From Saprospirales bacterium (GTDB lineage: Bacteria; Bacteroidota; Bacteroidia; Chitinophagales; Saprospiraceae): a stretch of 42,555 bases of DNA. Positions 15,181 through 23,710 of this stretch are shown one piece after another (position 1 is the stretch's first letter; each line of letters begins with the position of its first letter). The notes under the pieces are model-generated. The model did not search any database and was not told the origin of the DNA. It saw only the letters and a list, made by a program, of their open reading frames with translations. The stretch lies in assembly GCA_002698985.1 (NCBI GenBank), contig PAAY01000083.1:1-42555 (forward strand). Reading direction: 5' to 3'. A program made the translations under genes and the position numbers.

Positions 15181-15905
15181 TGGAAGCGACAAAAAGAATT
15201 GACAAATACCTGAGCGGACAAATGGAAGCCGAAGAGAAGCGGGCTTTCGAGCAGGAACTCGACACCAACAAGGCTTTGGCAGAAGAGCTGGCCCTGCAAA
15301 AGGACATGAACCGCTTTTTGGAAAAGCGTCGACGACGTGAGGCCCTGAAAGGCGAGCTGGATTCACTGGGCAGTGAGTATTTCGGAGCAAAAGCGGAGCA
15401 GGGCAGGGTAGTGAGCATGGTCGGCCGCCGCCGCTGGGCGCTGGGCATCGCTGCCACTTTATTGGTGCTGGTCGTGGCCTGGTTTGCACTGCGGCCTTCG
15501 CTCTACGAGCAATATGCGGCTCACCCGCCACTGGCCCTGGTGGAAAAATCGGGTGCAGATGCTCTCACATTGGCCGAAGCCGAACAGGCTTTCAACAAGG
15601 GAGATTACCGCAAAGCCCTCCCAATCCTTCAGGAATACGTGGCCAACAACCCCGATGATGACCTGGTGAAGGTGTACCTGGGAATTGCAAAAATGGAAAT
15701 TGGTGAAACGCCCGAAGCCCGGGAGATTTTCAGTAGCCTGGCCACTTCCAACTCACCCGAGATCCGGGATTTTGCCGTGTGGAACCTGGCCCTGAGCTTC
15801 CTGAAAGATGGTAATAAGGAGGCATGTAGAAAGGTGCTTCAGTCCATTCCGGAAGATTCCGGGTATTATCAAAAGGCCATGGATTTATTGGAGCGATTGA
15901 AGTGA
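15180..15905 (+). CDS. Putative anti-sigma factor, single-pass membrane TPR protein, 241 aa
   Basis: The N-terminus (IDKYLSGQMEAEEKRAFEQEL, residues about 6-26) resembles the cytoplasmic anti-sigma helix bundle common in Bacteroidota. One transmembrane helix lies at about 83-103 (ALGIAATLLVLVVAWFAL). The periplasmic part, about 120-241, is TPR-like (AEQAFNKGDYRKALPILQEYVANNP, then AREIFSSLA and ACRKVLQSI). It overlaps the sigma gene by one base. The layout of cytoplasmic sigma-binding end, membrane anchor and periplasmic sensor is what an anti-sigma factor needs. No metal-binding HxxxCxxC motif is seen, so the call rests on context and topology. A strong terminator follows at 15930-15974. Confidence 0.8.
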   Translation: MEATKRIDKYLSGQMEAEEKRAFEQELDTNKALAEELALQKDMNRFLEKRRRREALKGELDSLGSEYFGAKAEQGRVVSMVGRRRWALGIAATLLVLVVAWFALRPSLYEQYAAHPPLALVEKSGADALTLAEAEQAFNKGDYRKALPILQEYVANNPDDDLVKVYLGIAKMEIGETPEAREIFSSLATSNSPEIRDFAVWNLALSFLKDGNKEACRKVLQSIPEDSGYYQKAMDLLERLK

Positions 15906-15929
15906 AAGCGAGACCCTTATGGTGTGAAT

Positions 15930-15974
15930 GAAAGCGCCCCTGGAGATTTTCATCACCCAGGGGCTGCTTTTTTT
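15930..15974 (+). terminator. Rho-independent terminator of the sigma/anti-sigma operon
   Basis: AAAGC-CCCCTGG pairs with CCAGGGG-GCTTT around a 12-nt loop, followed by seven T residues. Confidence 0.85.
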
Positions 15975-15994
15975 ACATGGCAAGATTGTGATTC

Positions 15995-16228
15995 TTAGTT
16001 GCCAAATCGTTGGTTGAGTCGCTTCTCATACATCTGAACGATTTTGGCTTGTTGGTCAGCTACTTTGTTGAGCAGCTTGAGTTCTTGTTTGATGGCGGTG
16101 TTCTCGGGGCTTTTTTTACCCCAGGAAAGGCTTTTCAATCGGCGATTTAGGTCAAGGATCTTTTCAATAGTGGCATTCAGGGCTGATTTGGCGTTCAATA
16201 GGCGTTGAAATAAGGATCGTTCACTCAT
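15995..16228 (-). CDS. Small coiled-coil hypothetical protein, 77 aa
   Basis: An ATG-started frame rich in Lys, Leu, Asn and Gln with heptad-like spacing (LLNAKSALNATIEKILDLNRRLKSL, then KQELKLLNKVADQQAKIVQMYEKRL) predicts two helices forming a coiled coil. No signal peptide or known family is recognised. A TATATTTG box at 16293-16300 could be its -7 element (leader about 60 nt), and the gene ends beside the sigma operon terminator, convergent with it. It is probably a real gene because of its consistent amphipathic pattern, but function is unknown. Confidence 0.6.
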   Translation of the reverse strand: MSERSLFQRLLNAKSALNATIEKILDLNRRLKSLSWGKKSPENTAIKQELKLLNKVADQQAKIVQMYEKRLNQRFGN

Positions 16229-16566
16229 TCGTCAAGATTTTTGGTTAGGCAGAGGATTTAACGTTTTAAATTCTCTGTAGTTGACTCGTCGGCAAATATA
16301 GTTTTACCAGACGGGATTTTCATGTAGTACGTCAACACTTTTTAAATTCCTTTTGAAGTGCCCAGAGCAGGGCATTCTTCATTAAAGATTCGTCCTGCGG
16401 GTGTTCAATTGTGTGACATTCTTAACAACGCCGAAAGTACGAAAAAGTATCACATCGTTCAATTTTTTGTTGTTCCAAAGACAGTGATCACCGACTAAAC
16501 GGGAATTTTTACAACCTGAGGCCAAATTGTGTGTTGATACAGCTACTTCCAACCAAACTTCACATC
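16229..16566. other. Divergent AT-rich spacer upstream of the Crp/Fnr gene
   Basis: Holds a TATATTTG box on the minus strand (16293-16300) and a short dyad TGCCC-6 nt-GGGCA near 16357-16373. No clear plus-strand promoter for the Crp/Fnr gene was identified and no gene is seen. Confidence 0.5.
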
Positions 16567-17259
16567 ATGGCAGATGCCCAGCAATTCTGGTTCCTCGAGA
16601 AAATCAACCTCAAAAGCCTCTTTTGTCCAACCAAGTTGGGTGCTGCAGCCGCTGAGGTGGAACACCGCATTTTTCCGAAGGGACAATACATTTTCCTTCC
16701 CGGGGAATATGCCGATAAGATTTTTCTGCTGGAAGAGGGCCGGATCAAGATTGGCAGCTACAACGAATCGGGTAAGGAAATCGCCCTCGCCATCATTGAC
16801 CCTGGCGAGGTGTTCGGTGAGCTGCCGCTGGCGGGCGTTCAAAACCGACGCCATTTTGCCATGGCCATGGAGGATACCACCTGCTGTGTGCTAACTGTGG
16901 ACATGATGAAGGGACTGATGCGCCAACACAGTGGGCTTAGTTTTTTTCTGATGAAGGTCATCGGCTCCAGGATGCTGGACATGGAGCAGCGCCTCCAATC
17001 ATTGGTGTTCAAAGATTCCCGCACCAGGATCATCGAGTTCCTTGTAGATCTCGCCATGAAAAAAGGCCACCGGATGGGGTACGAGCATGTGGTCCGCAAA
17101 TTCATCACCCATCAAGACATCGCCAACCTGACGGCCACCTCCCGGCAAACGGTCACCACGGTTCTGAATGAATTGGAAAAAAACAAGCTGATCACCTACA
17201 ACCGTCGCCGCCTGCTGATCCGTGACCTGGATGCCTTGCAAAGACTGGTTCCTCATTGA
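16567..17259 (+). CDS. Crp/Fnr-family transcriptional regulator, 230 aa
   Basis: The ATG at 16567 is preferred to a GTG at 16531, which would add 12 residues of no family character. A cyclic-nucleotide-binding-type beta-roll spans about 20-120 (FPKGQYIFLPGEYADKIFLL, then GEVFGELPLAG). A long dimerisation helix follows, then a Crp-type winged helix at about 165-225 (ITHQDIANLTATSRQTVTTVLNELEKNKLI). The N-terminal Cys cluster that binds the FNR iron-sulfur centre is absent, so an oxygen-sensing FNR is unlikely; the effector is unknown. It stands alone, followed by an 8-bp tandem array and a GC-rich hairpin. Confidence 0.93.
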   Translation: MADAQQFWFLEKINLKSLFCPTKLGAAAAEVEHRIFPKGQYIFLPGEYADKIFLLEEGRIKIGSYNESGKEIALAIIDPGEVFGELPLAGVQNRRHFAMAMEDTTCCVLTVDMMKGLMRQHSGLSFFLMKVIGSRMLDMEQRLQSLVFKDSRTRIIEFLVDLAMKKGHRMGYEHVVRKFITHQDIANLTATSRQTVTTVLNELEKNKLITYNRRRLLIRDLDALQRLVPH

Positions 17260-17290
17260 ATTGAGGAACTGAGTGGGCTAGCTGATCGCT

Positions 17291-17358
17291 TCCTCAAATC
17301 CTCAAATCCTCACATCCTCAAATCCTCCCCCGATCCCGAAGGATTTCGGGATTCGGGG
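17291..17358. repeat. 8-bp array followed by a GC-rich hairpin
   Basis: CTCAAATC-type octamers at 17291-17326 run into a hairpin at 17328-17358 whose arms CCCCGATCCCGAA and TTCGGGATTCGGGG pair around GGAT with one bulge. It sits between the convergent ends of the regulator and rfaE2 and may stop transcription, though it has no T-tract. Confidence 0.65.
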
Positions 17359-17367
17359 CTCAAATCC

Positions 17368-17856
17368 TCAATTCCTGATTTTCTCAATCAACGCACTCGT
17401 TGAGAATCCTTCGGAAAAGGGCAGGCTGAGCACCTGACCGCCTCCGGCCTTTACGATATCGGCACCTACGATCTGGTCTTCGGGCCAGTCACCGCCTTTG
17501 ACCAGTACGTCCGGCTGGATGGCTTTGATGAGGTTGAGCGGGGTGTCTTCGTCAAAAATGATCACTGCATCGACGGTGCTGAGACCGGCCAGGACAAAGG
17601 CTCTTGCATTTTCATCCTGAACGGGGCGGTCAGCTCCTTTCAGCCGTTTTACGGAGGCGTCGGAGTTGAGGCCCACCACCAGGCGGTGGCCGAGGTCCCG
17701 GGCTTCAGCCAGGTACTTGACATGGCCGGGATGCAGGAGGTCAAAGCACCCATTTGTAAAAACGATGCGGTCAACGTTGATCCGCCAGGCAGCGATCTGC
17801 TTCAGGGCCCTTTCCGGTTCCATGATTTTTGACTGCAATACTTCCAGGTGCTTCAT
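17368..17856 (-). CDS. rfaE2: D-glycero-beta-D-manno-heptose 1-phosphate adenylyltransferase
   Basis: At 162 aa this is the stand-alone nucleotidyltransferase half of HldE. The ATP-binding signature [20 protein letters not shown] (residues about 33-52, with the HxGH catalytic motif) is followed by [15 protein letters not shown] and the family segment [16 protein letters not shown], then LVKGGDW and the [13 protein letters not shown] end. It activates heptose 1-phosphate with ATP to ADP-heptose in the cytoplasm for the LPS inner core. It is the last gene of a panD, flippase-like, rfaE2 run (gaps of 51 and 12 bp). The kinase half is not in the window. Confidence 0.95.
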   Translation of the reverse strand: MKHLEVLQSKIMEPERALKQIAAWRINVDRIVFTNGCFDLLHPGHVKYLAEARDLGHRLVVGLNSDASVKRLKGADRPVQDENARAFVLAGLSTVDAVIIFDEDTPLNLIKAIQPDVLVKGGDWPEDQIVGADIVKAGGGQVLSLPFSEGFSTSALIEKIRN

Positions 17857-17868
17857 AGCTCGATGTAT

Positions 17869-18927
17869 TTATTGGTGAGTGGGTTCGTAATCCCTGTTGA
17901 CAATGGGTAACAAAAGAAGTGAAAGAAGACCCATTAAGACATTGGATCCAATGGATATGGTAAAGAATATGATGTTGGCAGCAGAAAATGCATCATCACC
18001 CTGGATGCCGTAGAAAAGTGTCAGTGCCGCAATGACCATGGCGTGGAAGGTGCCCATGCCCCCCGGTGAGGGGATGACCATGCCCAGGGTGCCAAAGGCG
18101 AATACCGTCAGGGCAGCGCTGATGCTCAGGTTCGTCGTTGGTCCGAAGGACAAAAAGCCAAACCAGGTCATCAGGAAATACAAGACCCAGATGCTGACAC
18201 TGTGAAAGATGAACCAGCCGGGCGTATCCAGCTTCCTCACCGTCATCAGTCCTTCGTAAAAACCGAAAAACAGCTTGTAGATCTTTTCATAGAGGGCTGT
18301 TTTCATCAGCCTTTTCCGGAAGATGAACCCCAGGATGAGCAGGACTGAGAACAATATCCCGAGGATGACGAGCAGTCCGGGGCCCGAGGATTCCTTGTCC
18401 GTTGCGGAAAGCTCTGAGAGGTAATAAGCGATTTTGTCGTACTCGAAAATGAGCACCAGACCGAAAGCCAGCGCCATCAGCACCAGGTCCACCACACGGT
18501 CCACCACGATGGTGCCCAGCACCTTTTCTGCCGGCACTTTTTCATATTTTGCCACTATACCGGCTCTCACCACTTCGCCCATTCTGGGCAATCCGAGGTT
18601 GGCGAAGTAACCCACCAAAATTGCAAGGAAAGCATTGATGAAGCGGGGGCGGTAGCCCAGGGGCCGCAGCAGGATCAGCCATTTCATGCTTCGGTTGAAG
18701 TTGCTGATGAGAAAGGCCACCAATACCATGGCCAGCCATCCAAAGTTTACGGATTTGAAATCGTTGATGAGTTTGTCAATCAGGTTGCAGTCCTGTTCAG
18801 CAATGCCCCGCTGGGCGCAGTCGGCAAGGAAAGCCTCGTTCTGGCTTTTGTAAACCATGTAGAGTATTCCGGCACCGAGGCTGAGGAAAAACAAAAACTT
18901 CAGGATATTTGAAAGGGTCTTGTTCAC
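17869..18927 (-). CDS. Lysylphosphatidylglycerol synthase TM-region / UPF0104 flippase-like protein, 352 aa
   Basis: A polytopic inner-membrane protein with about eight hydrophobic segments and the family landmarks of the MprF N-terminal flippase module: FINAFLAILVGYFANLGLPR, then GEVVRAGIVAKYEKVPAEK, VDRVVDLVLMALAFGLVLIF, and IPSPGGMGTFHAMVIAALTL near the end. The catalytic domain of MprF is missing, so it is a transporter-only member, probably moving a lipid or lipid-linked intermediate. It starts with GTG at 18927. It sits between panD and rfaE2; the pairing of panD with this family is common in Bacteroidota and does not by itself give a function. Confidence 0.9.
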   Translation of the reverse strand: MNKTLSNILKFLFFLSLGAGILYMVYKSQNEAFLADCAQRGIAEQDCNLIDKLINDFKSVNFGWLAMVLVAFLISNFNRSMKWLILLRPLGYRPRFINAFLAILVGYFANLGLPRMGEVVRAGIVAKYEKVPAEKVLGTIVVDRVVDLVLMALAFGLVLIFEYDKIAYYLSELSATDKESSGPGLLVILGILFSVLLILGFIFRKRLMKTALYEKIYKLFFGFYEGLMTVRKLDTPGWFIFHSVSIWVLYFLMTWFGFLSFGPTTNLSISAALTVFAFGTLGMVIPSPGGMGTFHAMVIAALTLFYGIQGDDAFSAANIIFFTISIGSNVLMGLLSLLLLPIVNRDYEPTHQ

Positions 18928-18978
18928 GCTGTTTTGATGCTGATTGCTGCCTCCTCAGGGTGTCGGGTCGTTTGGCGG

Positions 18979-19332
18979 TCAGTTTTCCGGCAGCCGGTTG
19001 TTTTCGTCGGGGAAAACCGTGGCTGGTTTGAAGTTTTTGGCCTCCTCGGGGGTCATCATCGCATAGGAGATGATGATGACGATGTCGCCGGGTTGTGCTT
19101 TGCGGGCAGCAGCACCGTTCAGGCAGACCACGCCTGAGTTGCGGGGGCCTTTGATGACGTAGGTTTCCAGGCGCTCTCCGTTGTTGTTGTTAACGATCTG
19201 CACCTTTTCCCCTTCTATCAAATTGGCGGCTTCCATCAGGGCTTCGTCAATGGTGACACTGCCCACATAATTGAGGTTGGCCTCCGTAATTTTAGCTCTG
19301 TGAATCTTTGATTTGAATACCGTTATCATCAT
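18979..19332 (-). CDS. panD: Aspartate 1-decarboxylase precursor
   Basis: At 117 aa this matches the family length. The self-cleavage site Gly24-Ser25 is present in NYVGSVTID, where the Ser becomes the pyruvoyl cofactor; the catalytic Lys9 ([11 protein letters not shown]) and the conserved Tyr-Val-Ile ([12 protein letters not shown]) and [19 protein letters not shown] segments follow. It makes beta-alanine from aspartate for pantothenate and coenzyme A in the cytoplasm. Starting at the first of two adjacent Met codons puts the cleavage site at the same number as in E. coli. A good promoter (19340-19367) precedes it, so it leads the operon panD, flippase-like, rfaE2. Confidence 0.97.
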   Translation of the reverse strand: MMITVFKSKIHRAKITEANLNYVGSVTIDEALMEAANLIEGEKVQIVNNNNGERLETYVIKGPRNSGVVCLNGAAARKAQPGDIVIIISYAMMTPEEAKNFKPATVFPDENNRLPEN

Positions 19333-19339
19333 AGCGGCG

Positions 19340-19367
19340 CAAAAATAGAAAATGAGTGAAGAGACAA
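19340..19367 (-). promoter_or_regulatory. panD promoter
   Basis: On the minus strand TTG (19367-19365), a 17-nt spacer and TATTTTTG (19347-19340) fit the Bacteroidota consensus. Transcription would begin only a few bases before the ATG at 19332. Confidence 0.6.
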
Positions 19368-19563
19368 CTGCTAAAAGTCCAATTTCTGGTCAATCCGTTT
19401 TTTTCAGGTGTTCATGCCCGGGGCTTGCCTCGGGATAAAAACCCAAAATCAAAGGACACTTTCGAATTGCATCTTTATTGCAGTGCTCTGATTGAATAGT
19501 TGTTTCGCCCTTATGACGAGGACCCCGCAGCGGGTCACGGCAGCAGAACACTTATCTGGTCAC

Positions 19564-20430
19564 TCAGTTCAATGACCGCAGGATGTGGGGGATGGCCTGG
19601 TTGTACCGGTCTTTCTTGCCTCCGATGATGAATTTGATGCGCACCCCGCCGATGATGCCACCCGTGACAAAGCCCCCCGTGGCAGCCCCCGCTCCCAGTA
19701 TCAGTGATTTTTCGAAGCGGGTCATGGGGCTTTTGAGGTTGGGGTCGCAAGGTGGTTTGCCATCTATGCCGCCGTTTTCGCAGGCGGGGGTGTCGTTGAA
19801 AAACAGCAGTCCGGTTAGCGTGCCGGCAACGAAACCGGTGGCTGCACCGATGATGGCACTTTTGCGCATCTTGCTGCGCTTGCGGTATTCCAGCCTTTGG
19901 ATGTGATCGTAGGTGATGACCGAAACCAGCTCGGACCTGATTTTCGGTTTGCCGGGAAAGAAACTGCCTCGATGCCTGATCATGAGCATGGTGTCGTCCA
20001 TGTGCAACAGCCGGCCACGCAGCAGCACGGTGTTGGTGTCCAGTGGCTTCACCCACAGGTCGATGTTGCTGCCGTCGAAAGGGCGGGATTTGAATTTTTT
20101 GGCAGCTTCGAGGGTGTCGAGGTAGCTGATGTTGGTGATGAAACGCTTTTCGATGACGTACAGCGGGCTGTTTACCCATTCGGCCTTCCGGTAAATGACC
20201 TCGTATTCGTTCTCTTCTTCAATAATGACCGGAAGTTTCCATTTATTCTCAAACAGAAGGGTGTCCTGCGCCTTCAAACCTAAAGCCGCCATGAGGCAGC
20301 AAGCCATTGCGACGAAAAAAACAGAAAAAGGAGCAATACTGGAAAGGATACCGGAAGTGGCGGGAAGAACGTGATGCCTGGGTAACCAACTTGTGATTGC
20401 GTCCGGGGGGATGGACAGCCTGGGGGTCAT
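19564..20430 (-). CDS. Exported protein with glycine-zipper membrane segments, unknown function
   Basis: A TTG at 20475 opens the frame, but the ATG at 20430 is more likely. About 40 residues precede a hydrophobic signal-like segment (FSVFFVAMACCLMAALGLKAQ), an unusually long n-region, so the true start is uncertain. The middle (about 70-180) is a beta-rich domain with the segment LLRGRLLHMDDTMLMIRHRG. The C-terminal third holds two Gly-rich hydrophobic stretches (AIIGAATGFVAGTLTGLLFF and ILGAGAATGGFVTGGIIGG) typical of glycine-zipper membrane helices. No known family is recognised. The protein probably resides in the envelope. It ends near a CCCGGGG/CCTCGGG dyad at 19429-19446. Confidence 0.8.
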   Translation of the reverse strand: MTPRLSIPPDAITSWLPRHHVLPATSGILSSIAPFSVFFVAMACCLMAALGLKAQDTLLFENKWKLPVIIEEENEYEVIYRKAEWVNSPLYVIEKRFITNISYLDTLEAAKKFKSRPFDGSNIDLWVKPLDTNTVLLRGRLLHMDDTMLMIRHRGSFFPGKPKIRSELVSVITYDHIQRLEYRKRSKMRKSAIIGAATGFVAGTLTGLLFFNDTPACENGGIDGKPPCDPNLKSPMTRFEKSLILGAGAATGGFVTGGIIGGVRIKFIIGGKKDRYNQAIPHILRSLN

Positions 20431-20559
20431 AGCTTTTGTGGATTTGGTTTTTCGGCTTCTGGTATCTGAAGGCAAAGCTAATCATTGCGCTTGCCAATGC
20501 CGAAGATGAAGGTCATTCTTTTCCAACAAATTATTTTCGTCGCAATGCAGCCGTCATTT

Positions 20560-21846
20560 TCAGGCCCTTGCAATGCGGGTAATGCCCAGGATCAGCAGGC
20601 CGATGACGAAGAAAACCGCCAATGCCAGGACAGCGCTCCGCATGCCGCCGGTTAGTTGCACGATGCCGAAGCCGAAAGTGCCCAGCATGGTGCTGACTTT
20701 GTCCAGCACGTCGTAAAAGCTGAACCAGGAGGCCGTATCGGGAGTGTCTTCAGGGATGAGTTTGGAGTAGGTGCTGCGCGACAGGCTTTGAATGCCCCCC
20801 ATCACCAGTCCCACGGCCCCGGCCAGGATGTAAAACTCCATCTTGCTGGTAACGATGTAGGCGATGCCGCAGATGAGAATCCAGATGAGGATCATGGCCG
20901 TCAGTGAAAATTTATTGCCCCGCCAGTCGGAGACCTTTGCGAAGAAAGTGGCGCCAACGATGGCCACCAGTTGCAGAATGAGAATGAGAATGATGAGATC
21001 GCTGGTTTTGAATTGCAGCTCTTTCTCGGCAAAGGTGGCCGCCAGGAACAGCACCGTTTGCACCCCGGCATTGTAGAAGAAAAAAGAGATCAGAAAGCGC
21101 TTGGTGTTTTGGAAGTGGGTCAGTTGGTTCCAGACCTTTTTCAGTTCCTGAAAACCCTTCTTCAGCAAATCCTCGTCCATTGCATTCTTCGCATCGGGTG
21201 GCAGGCGGCGAAAGGGAATCTGGGAGAATCCCAGCCACCAGAGCCCCACCATGATGAAAGACATTCTGACGGCCATGCTCTCGTCTTTGAAGCCCAGGTC
21301 ATCGTAGAATGTGATCATCACCAGGTTGGTAATGAGCAGGATGACGCTGCCGATGTAGCCGTAAGAGAAGCCTTTGGCGCTCACCCGGTCGTATTGGTCT
21401 TCGGTGGCGATGATGGGCAGGTAGGCGTTGTAAAATACGATGCCGCCGGCAAATCCGATGGTGGCCAGCATGAATGCAATGGTGCCCAGCGGCAGGGTGG
21501 CCATGTTGGTGAAAAACCACAAAGAGATGCAGGAGAGGGCCCCCAGGGTGGTGAAGAATTTCAGGAACCACATCTTCCGGCCGCCGTAATCGGCTATGCC
21601 CGACAGCAGGGGAGACATCAGCGCAATGAGCAGGTAAGCCGCCGAAACAGCAAAGGCGTAAAGGGCACTGTCGGTCATTTCCATGCCGAAGAGCCTGAAA
21701 TTATCGTCGGTGACGGCGAGGAAGTAGCCCGGGAAAATGGCCACGGTAATTACCAGTGCATAGGCGCTGTTGGCCCAGTCGAAAAATGCCCAGCCGTTGA
21801 TGGTGCGGGGGTTGTTCTGTTCAATGGCGCTGTTGAGTTTGCTCAT
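20560..21846 (-). CDS. UMF1-family (Atg22-like) MFS transporter, 428 aa
   Basis: The N-terminal signature INGWAFFDWANSAYALVITVAIFPGYF is diagnostic of the UMF1 family. Eleven to twelve hydrophobic segments follow, with the MFS loop 2-3 motif in SGIADYGGRKMWFLKFF near residue 90, an elongated central cytoplasmic loop, and GVQTVLFLAATFAEKELQF opening the second half. The family is related to yeast vacuolar Atg22 amino-acid effluxer; bacterial substrates are unknown. The gene stands alone and is divergent from the RimK-type gene over about 130 bp. Confidence 0.93.
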   Translation of the reverse strand: MSKLNSAIEQNNPRTINGWAFFDWANSAYALVITVAIFPGYFLAVTDDNFRLFGMEMTDSALYAFAVSAAYLLIALMSPLLSGIADYGGRKMWFLKFFTTLGALSCISLWFFTNMATLPLGTIAFMLATIGFAGGIVFYNAYLPIIATEDQYDRVSAKGFSYGYIGSVILLITNLVMITFYDDLGFKDESMAVRMSFIMVGLWWLGFSQIPFRRLPPDAKNAMDEDLLKKGFQELKKVWNQLTHFQNTKRFLISFFFYNAGVQTVLFLAATFAEKELQFKTSDLIILILILQLVAIVGATFFAKVSDWRGNKFSLTAMILIWILICGIAYIVTSKMEFYILAGAVGLVMGGIQSLSRSTYSKLIPEDTPDTASWFSFYDVLDKVSTMLGTFGFGIVQLTGGMRSAVLALAVFFVIGLLILGITRIARA

Positions 21847-21975
21847 GCTTCAATGCTTGGAGAATTGAGTGCCAGGCAAAAAGTGACCGGGGCAAGTTAG
21901 CAGGAATTGACAATTTTAAAGCACATTTGTCCGCCGGGCAGCGGCAAAGCCCGGAAAAACATCAATTCAATCCCT

Positions 21976-22875
21976 GTGTTCAACCTTGCCATATTATCAA
22001 GAGGATCGGCGCTTTACAGCACCCAGAGTCTCTTCAGGGCTGCCCGCCTGAGGAACTACAATGTGCGCGTCATCGACCACCAGCTCTGCCACCTGCTCAT
22101 CGATGGCGACCACCCGCAGGTCTATTACGAAGGCGAAAAACTGGTGGGAGTTGATGCCGTCATTCCCCGCATCGGAGCTTCCATGACCGATTACGGCGCA
22201 GCCGTGATACGCCATTTCGAACTCATGGGTGTTTACACGGCCACACGCTCCGAAGCCCTGCTCCTGGCACGTGACAAGCTCAAGTGCCTCCAATATCTCA
22301 GCGCCAACGGGGTGCCTGTGCCCCGCACGTTTATCGCCGGCAGTCCTGCTGCCGTACCCTATCTGGTGGAAAAACTGGGGGGAGCGCCGGTGGTCATCAA
22401 GATGCTGGAAAGCACCCACGGTGTCGGCGTCATCCTGGCCGAGAGCCTGCAGACGGCCGTTTCGCTGGCGGAGGTCTTCGCCAAGCTGAACCAGCCCGTC
22501 ATTCTGCAAGAATACATTGCTGAAGCTGCCGGCTCCGATGTGCGGGCTTTCGTGGTGGGCCGTTCGGTGGTGGCCTCCATGATCCGGGTGGCGGCGGCTG
22601 GAGAATTTCGTTCCAATCTGCATCGCGGCGCCGAGTCCTTCAACGTCAAACTCACCCACCACGAAACCAACCTGGTGCTGAAAGCCACGCGCCTGCTCGG
22701 CCTGCAAATTGCCGGCGTGGACCTCTTGCGCAGCGACCGGGGCCCGCTGGTGATGGAAGTGAACGCCTCCCCCGGCCTGGAGGGCATCGAAAACACCACC
22801 GGCGTGGACATTGCCGGCGCCATCATCGACAATACTTATGCGGGGGCTTCCAGATTGAGAGGAAAAAAGCGGTGA
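21976..22875 (+). CDS. rimK: RimK-family alpha-L-glutamate ligase (ATP-grasp), 299 aa
   Basis: A TTG at 21907 opens the frame, but the GTG at 21976 gives LAILSRGSALYSTQSLFRAARLRN at the N-terminus and a length of 299 aa, matching the E. coli enzyme (300 aa). The ATP-grasp fold is clear: central domain with KCLQYLSANGVPVPRTF and VIKMLESTHGVGVILAES, then QEYIAEAAGSDVRAFVVG and the metal-binding end VMEVNASPGLEGIE. RimK adds glutamates to ribosomal protein S6 in E. coli; other members make different peptide tails, so the substrate is inferred. Upstream lies a CACATTTG box (21922-21929) and a hairpin CCGGGC/GCCCGG at 21934-21953, in what would be the leader. Confidence 0.9.
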   Translation: MFNLAILSRGSALYSTQSLFRAARLRNYNVRVIDHQLCHLLIDGDHPQVYYEGEKLVGVDAVIPRIGASMTDYGAAVIRHFELMGVYTATRSEALLLARDKLKCLQYLSANGVPVPRTFIAGSPAAVPYLVEKLGGAPVVIKMLESTHGVGVILAESLQTAVSLAEVFAKLNQPVILQEYIAEAAGSDVRAFVVGRSVVASMIRVAAAGEFRSNLHRGAESFNVKLTHHETNLVLKATRLLGLQIAGVDLLRSDRGPLVMEVNASPGLEGIENTTGVDIAGAIIDNTYAGASRLRGKKR

Positions 22876-22881
22876 GGAGTT

Positions 22882-23478
22882 TCAGCCTTCCGGCTGGTCT
22901 TCAGTGCCTTCGGCTTTTCTTTCTTCGCTGCGCAATGGGGCCACGGGCTGCTCCGATTCCGCAGCTCTGATGCCGGCCACCTTCCCGGTGATGAATTCCT
23001 TGATTTCATTGGCCCGTTTACGCTCCAGGCCTTCGATGGTCAGGTCGCTGCGGGTGCCACCGGCGGTGTAGATGCGCAGCGTCGCAATGCCAAATGCCGA
23101 CTGGATGGGCCCCTGGCTGATCTCCACGTGTTGTATGCGGGAGTAGGGAATGACGGTGGTGCTGTGCCAGAACACCCCGCTCTTGTACATGATGTCGTGC
23201 GCCCGCAGGGCATAACCGGCCATGCGGTAGCGACTGTTCACCAGCACCATGCTGAGCACAAACAAAACCAGCAGCGCCACCAGACTGCCCGTGGTGATCC
23301 ATTCCGGAACGCCCTGCGACAATAGGTAAAACAGCCCCCAGCCCACCGACAGGAATACGAAAAAGATCAGCGTGCTGATGTACGACACCGCCCGATAGGC
23401 TGGCGACAGGCGCCGGAACTCAACCGACTCTACAGCCGGCAATTCCTCCGTATCGATGACTGGATTTTGGAAAAGCAT
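22882..23478 (-). CDS. PH-domain (YdbS-like, bPH_2) membrane protein, 198 aa
   Basis: Two adjacent transmembrane helices at about 33-53 and 60-80 form a hairpin, followed by a bacterial PH domain at about 85-165 with the family strand order (YRMAGYALRAHDIMYKSGVFW, then TTVIPYSRIQHVEISQGPIQ, FGIATLRIYTAGG). The last 30 residues are charged and low-complexity (EERKAEGTEDQPEG). Such proteins sit in the inner membrane with the PH domain in the cytoplasm; their function is not established. It converges with rimK (6-bp gap) and is not in an operon. Confidence 0.88.
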   Translation of the reverse strand: MLFQNPVIDTEELPAVESVEFRRLSPAYRAVSYISTLIFFVFLSVGWGLFYLLSQGVPEWITTGSLVALLVLFVLSMVLVNSRYRMAGYALRAHDIMYKSGVFWHSTTVIPYSRIQHVEISQGPIQSAFGIATLRIYTAGGTRSDLTIEGLERKRANEIKEFITGKVAGIRAAESEQPVAPLRSEERKAEGTEDQPEG

Positions 23479-23554
23479 GGGGTAAAGGTAATATACTCGA
23501 TCTCACTACACCTACTGGGATAATAGCTAAGGTAATTCGCATTGCATGAATTTC

Positions 23555-23610
23555 AGCGTGACGCGTAATACGTAACACGTGACGGGTGACACGTGACGGG
23601 TGATGCGTGA
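23555..23610. repeat. 7-bp array (NNCGTRA)
   Basis: Eight heptamers including CGCGTAA, TACGTAA, CACGTGA, CGGGTGA, CACGTGA, CGGGTGA and TGCGTGA. The same pattern recurs at 38356-38118+ (38356-38418) and, in coding DNA, as CTCGTTA at 23971-24019. Confidence 0.85.
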
Positions 23611-23710
23611 GAGGTATTTTTTGGGTTGGTTGGACAGGCTTGTTCAGCCTCTGGCCCCCGGACAGGCTCAACTATTCAATCCGAAATCATTCATCGGCAC
23701 TCAAATAGCG

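Noticed and set aside
21907-21975. TTG start for the RimK-type protein
   Set aside because: The TTG region looks like promoter and hairpin leader; the GTG at 21976 gives the family's normal N-terminus and length.
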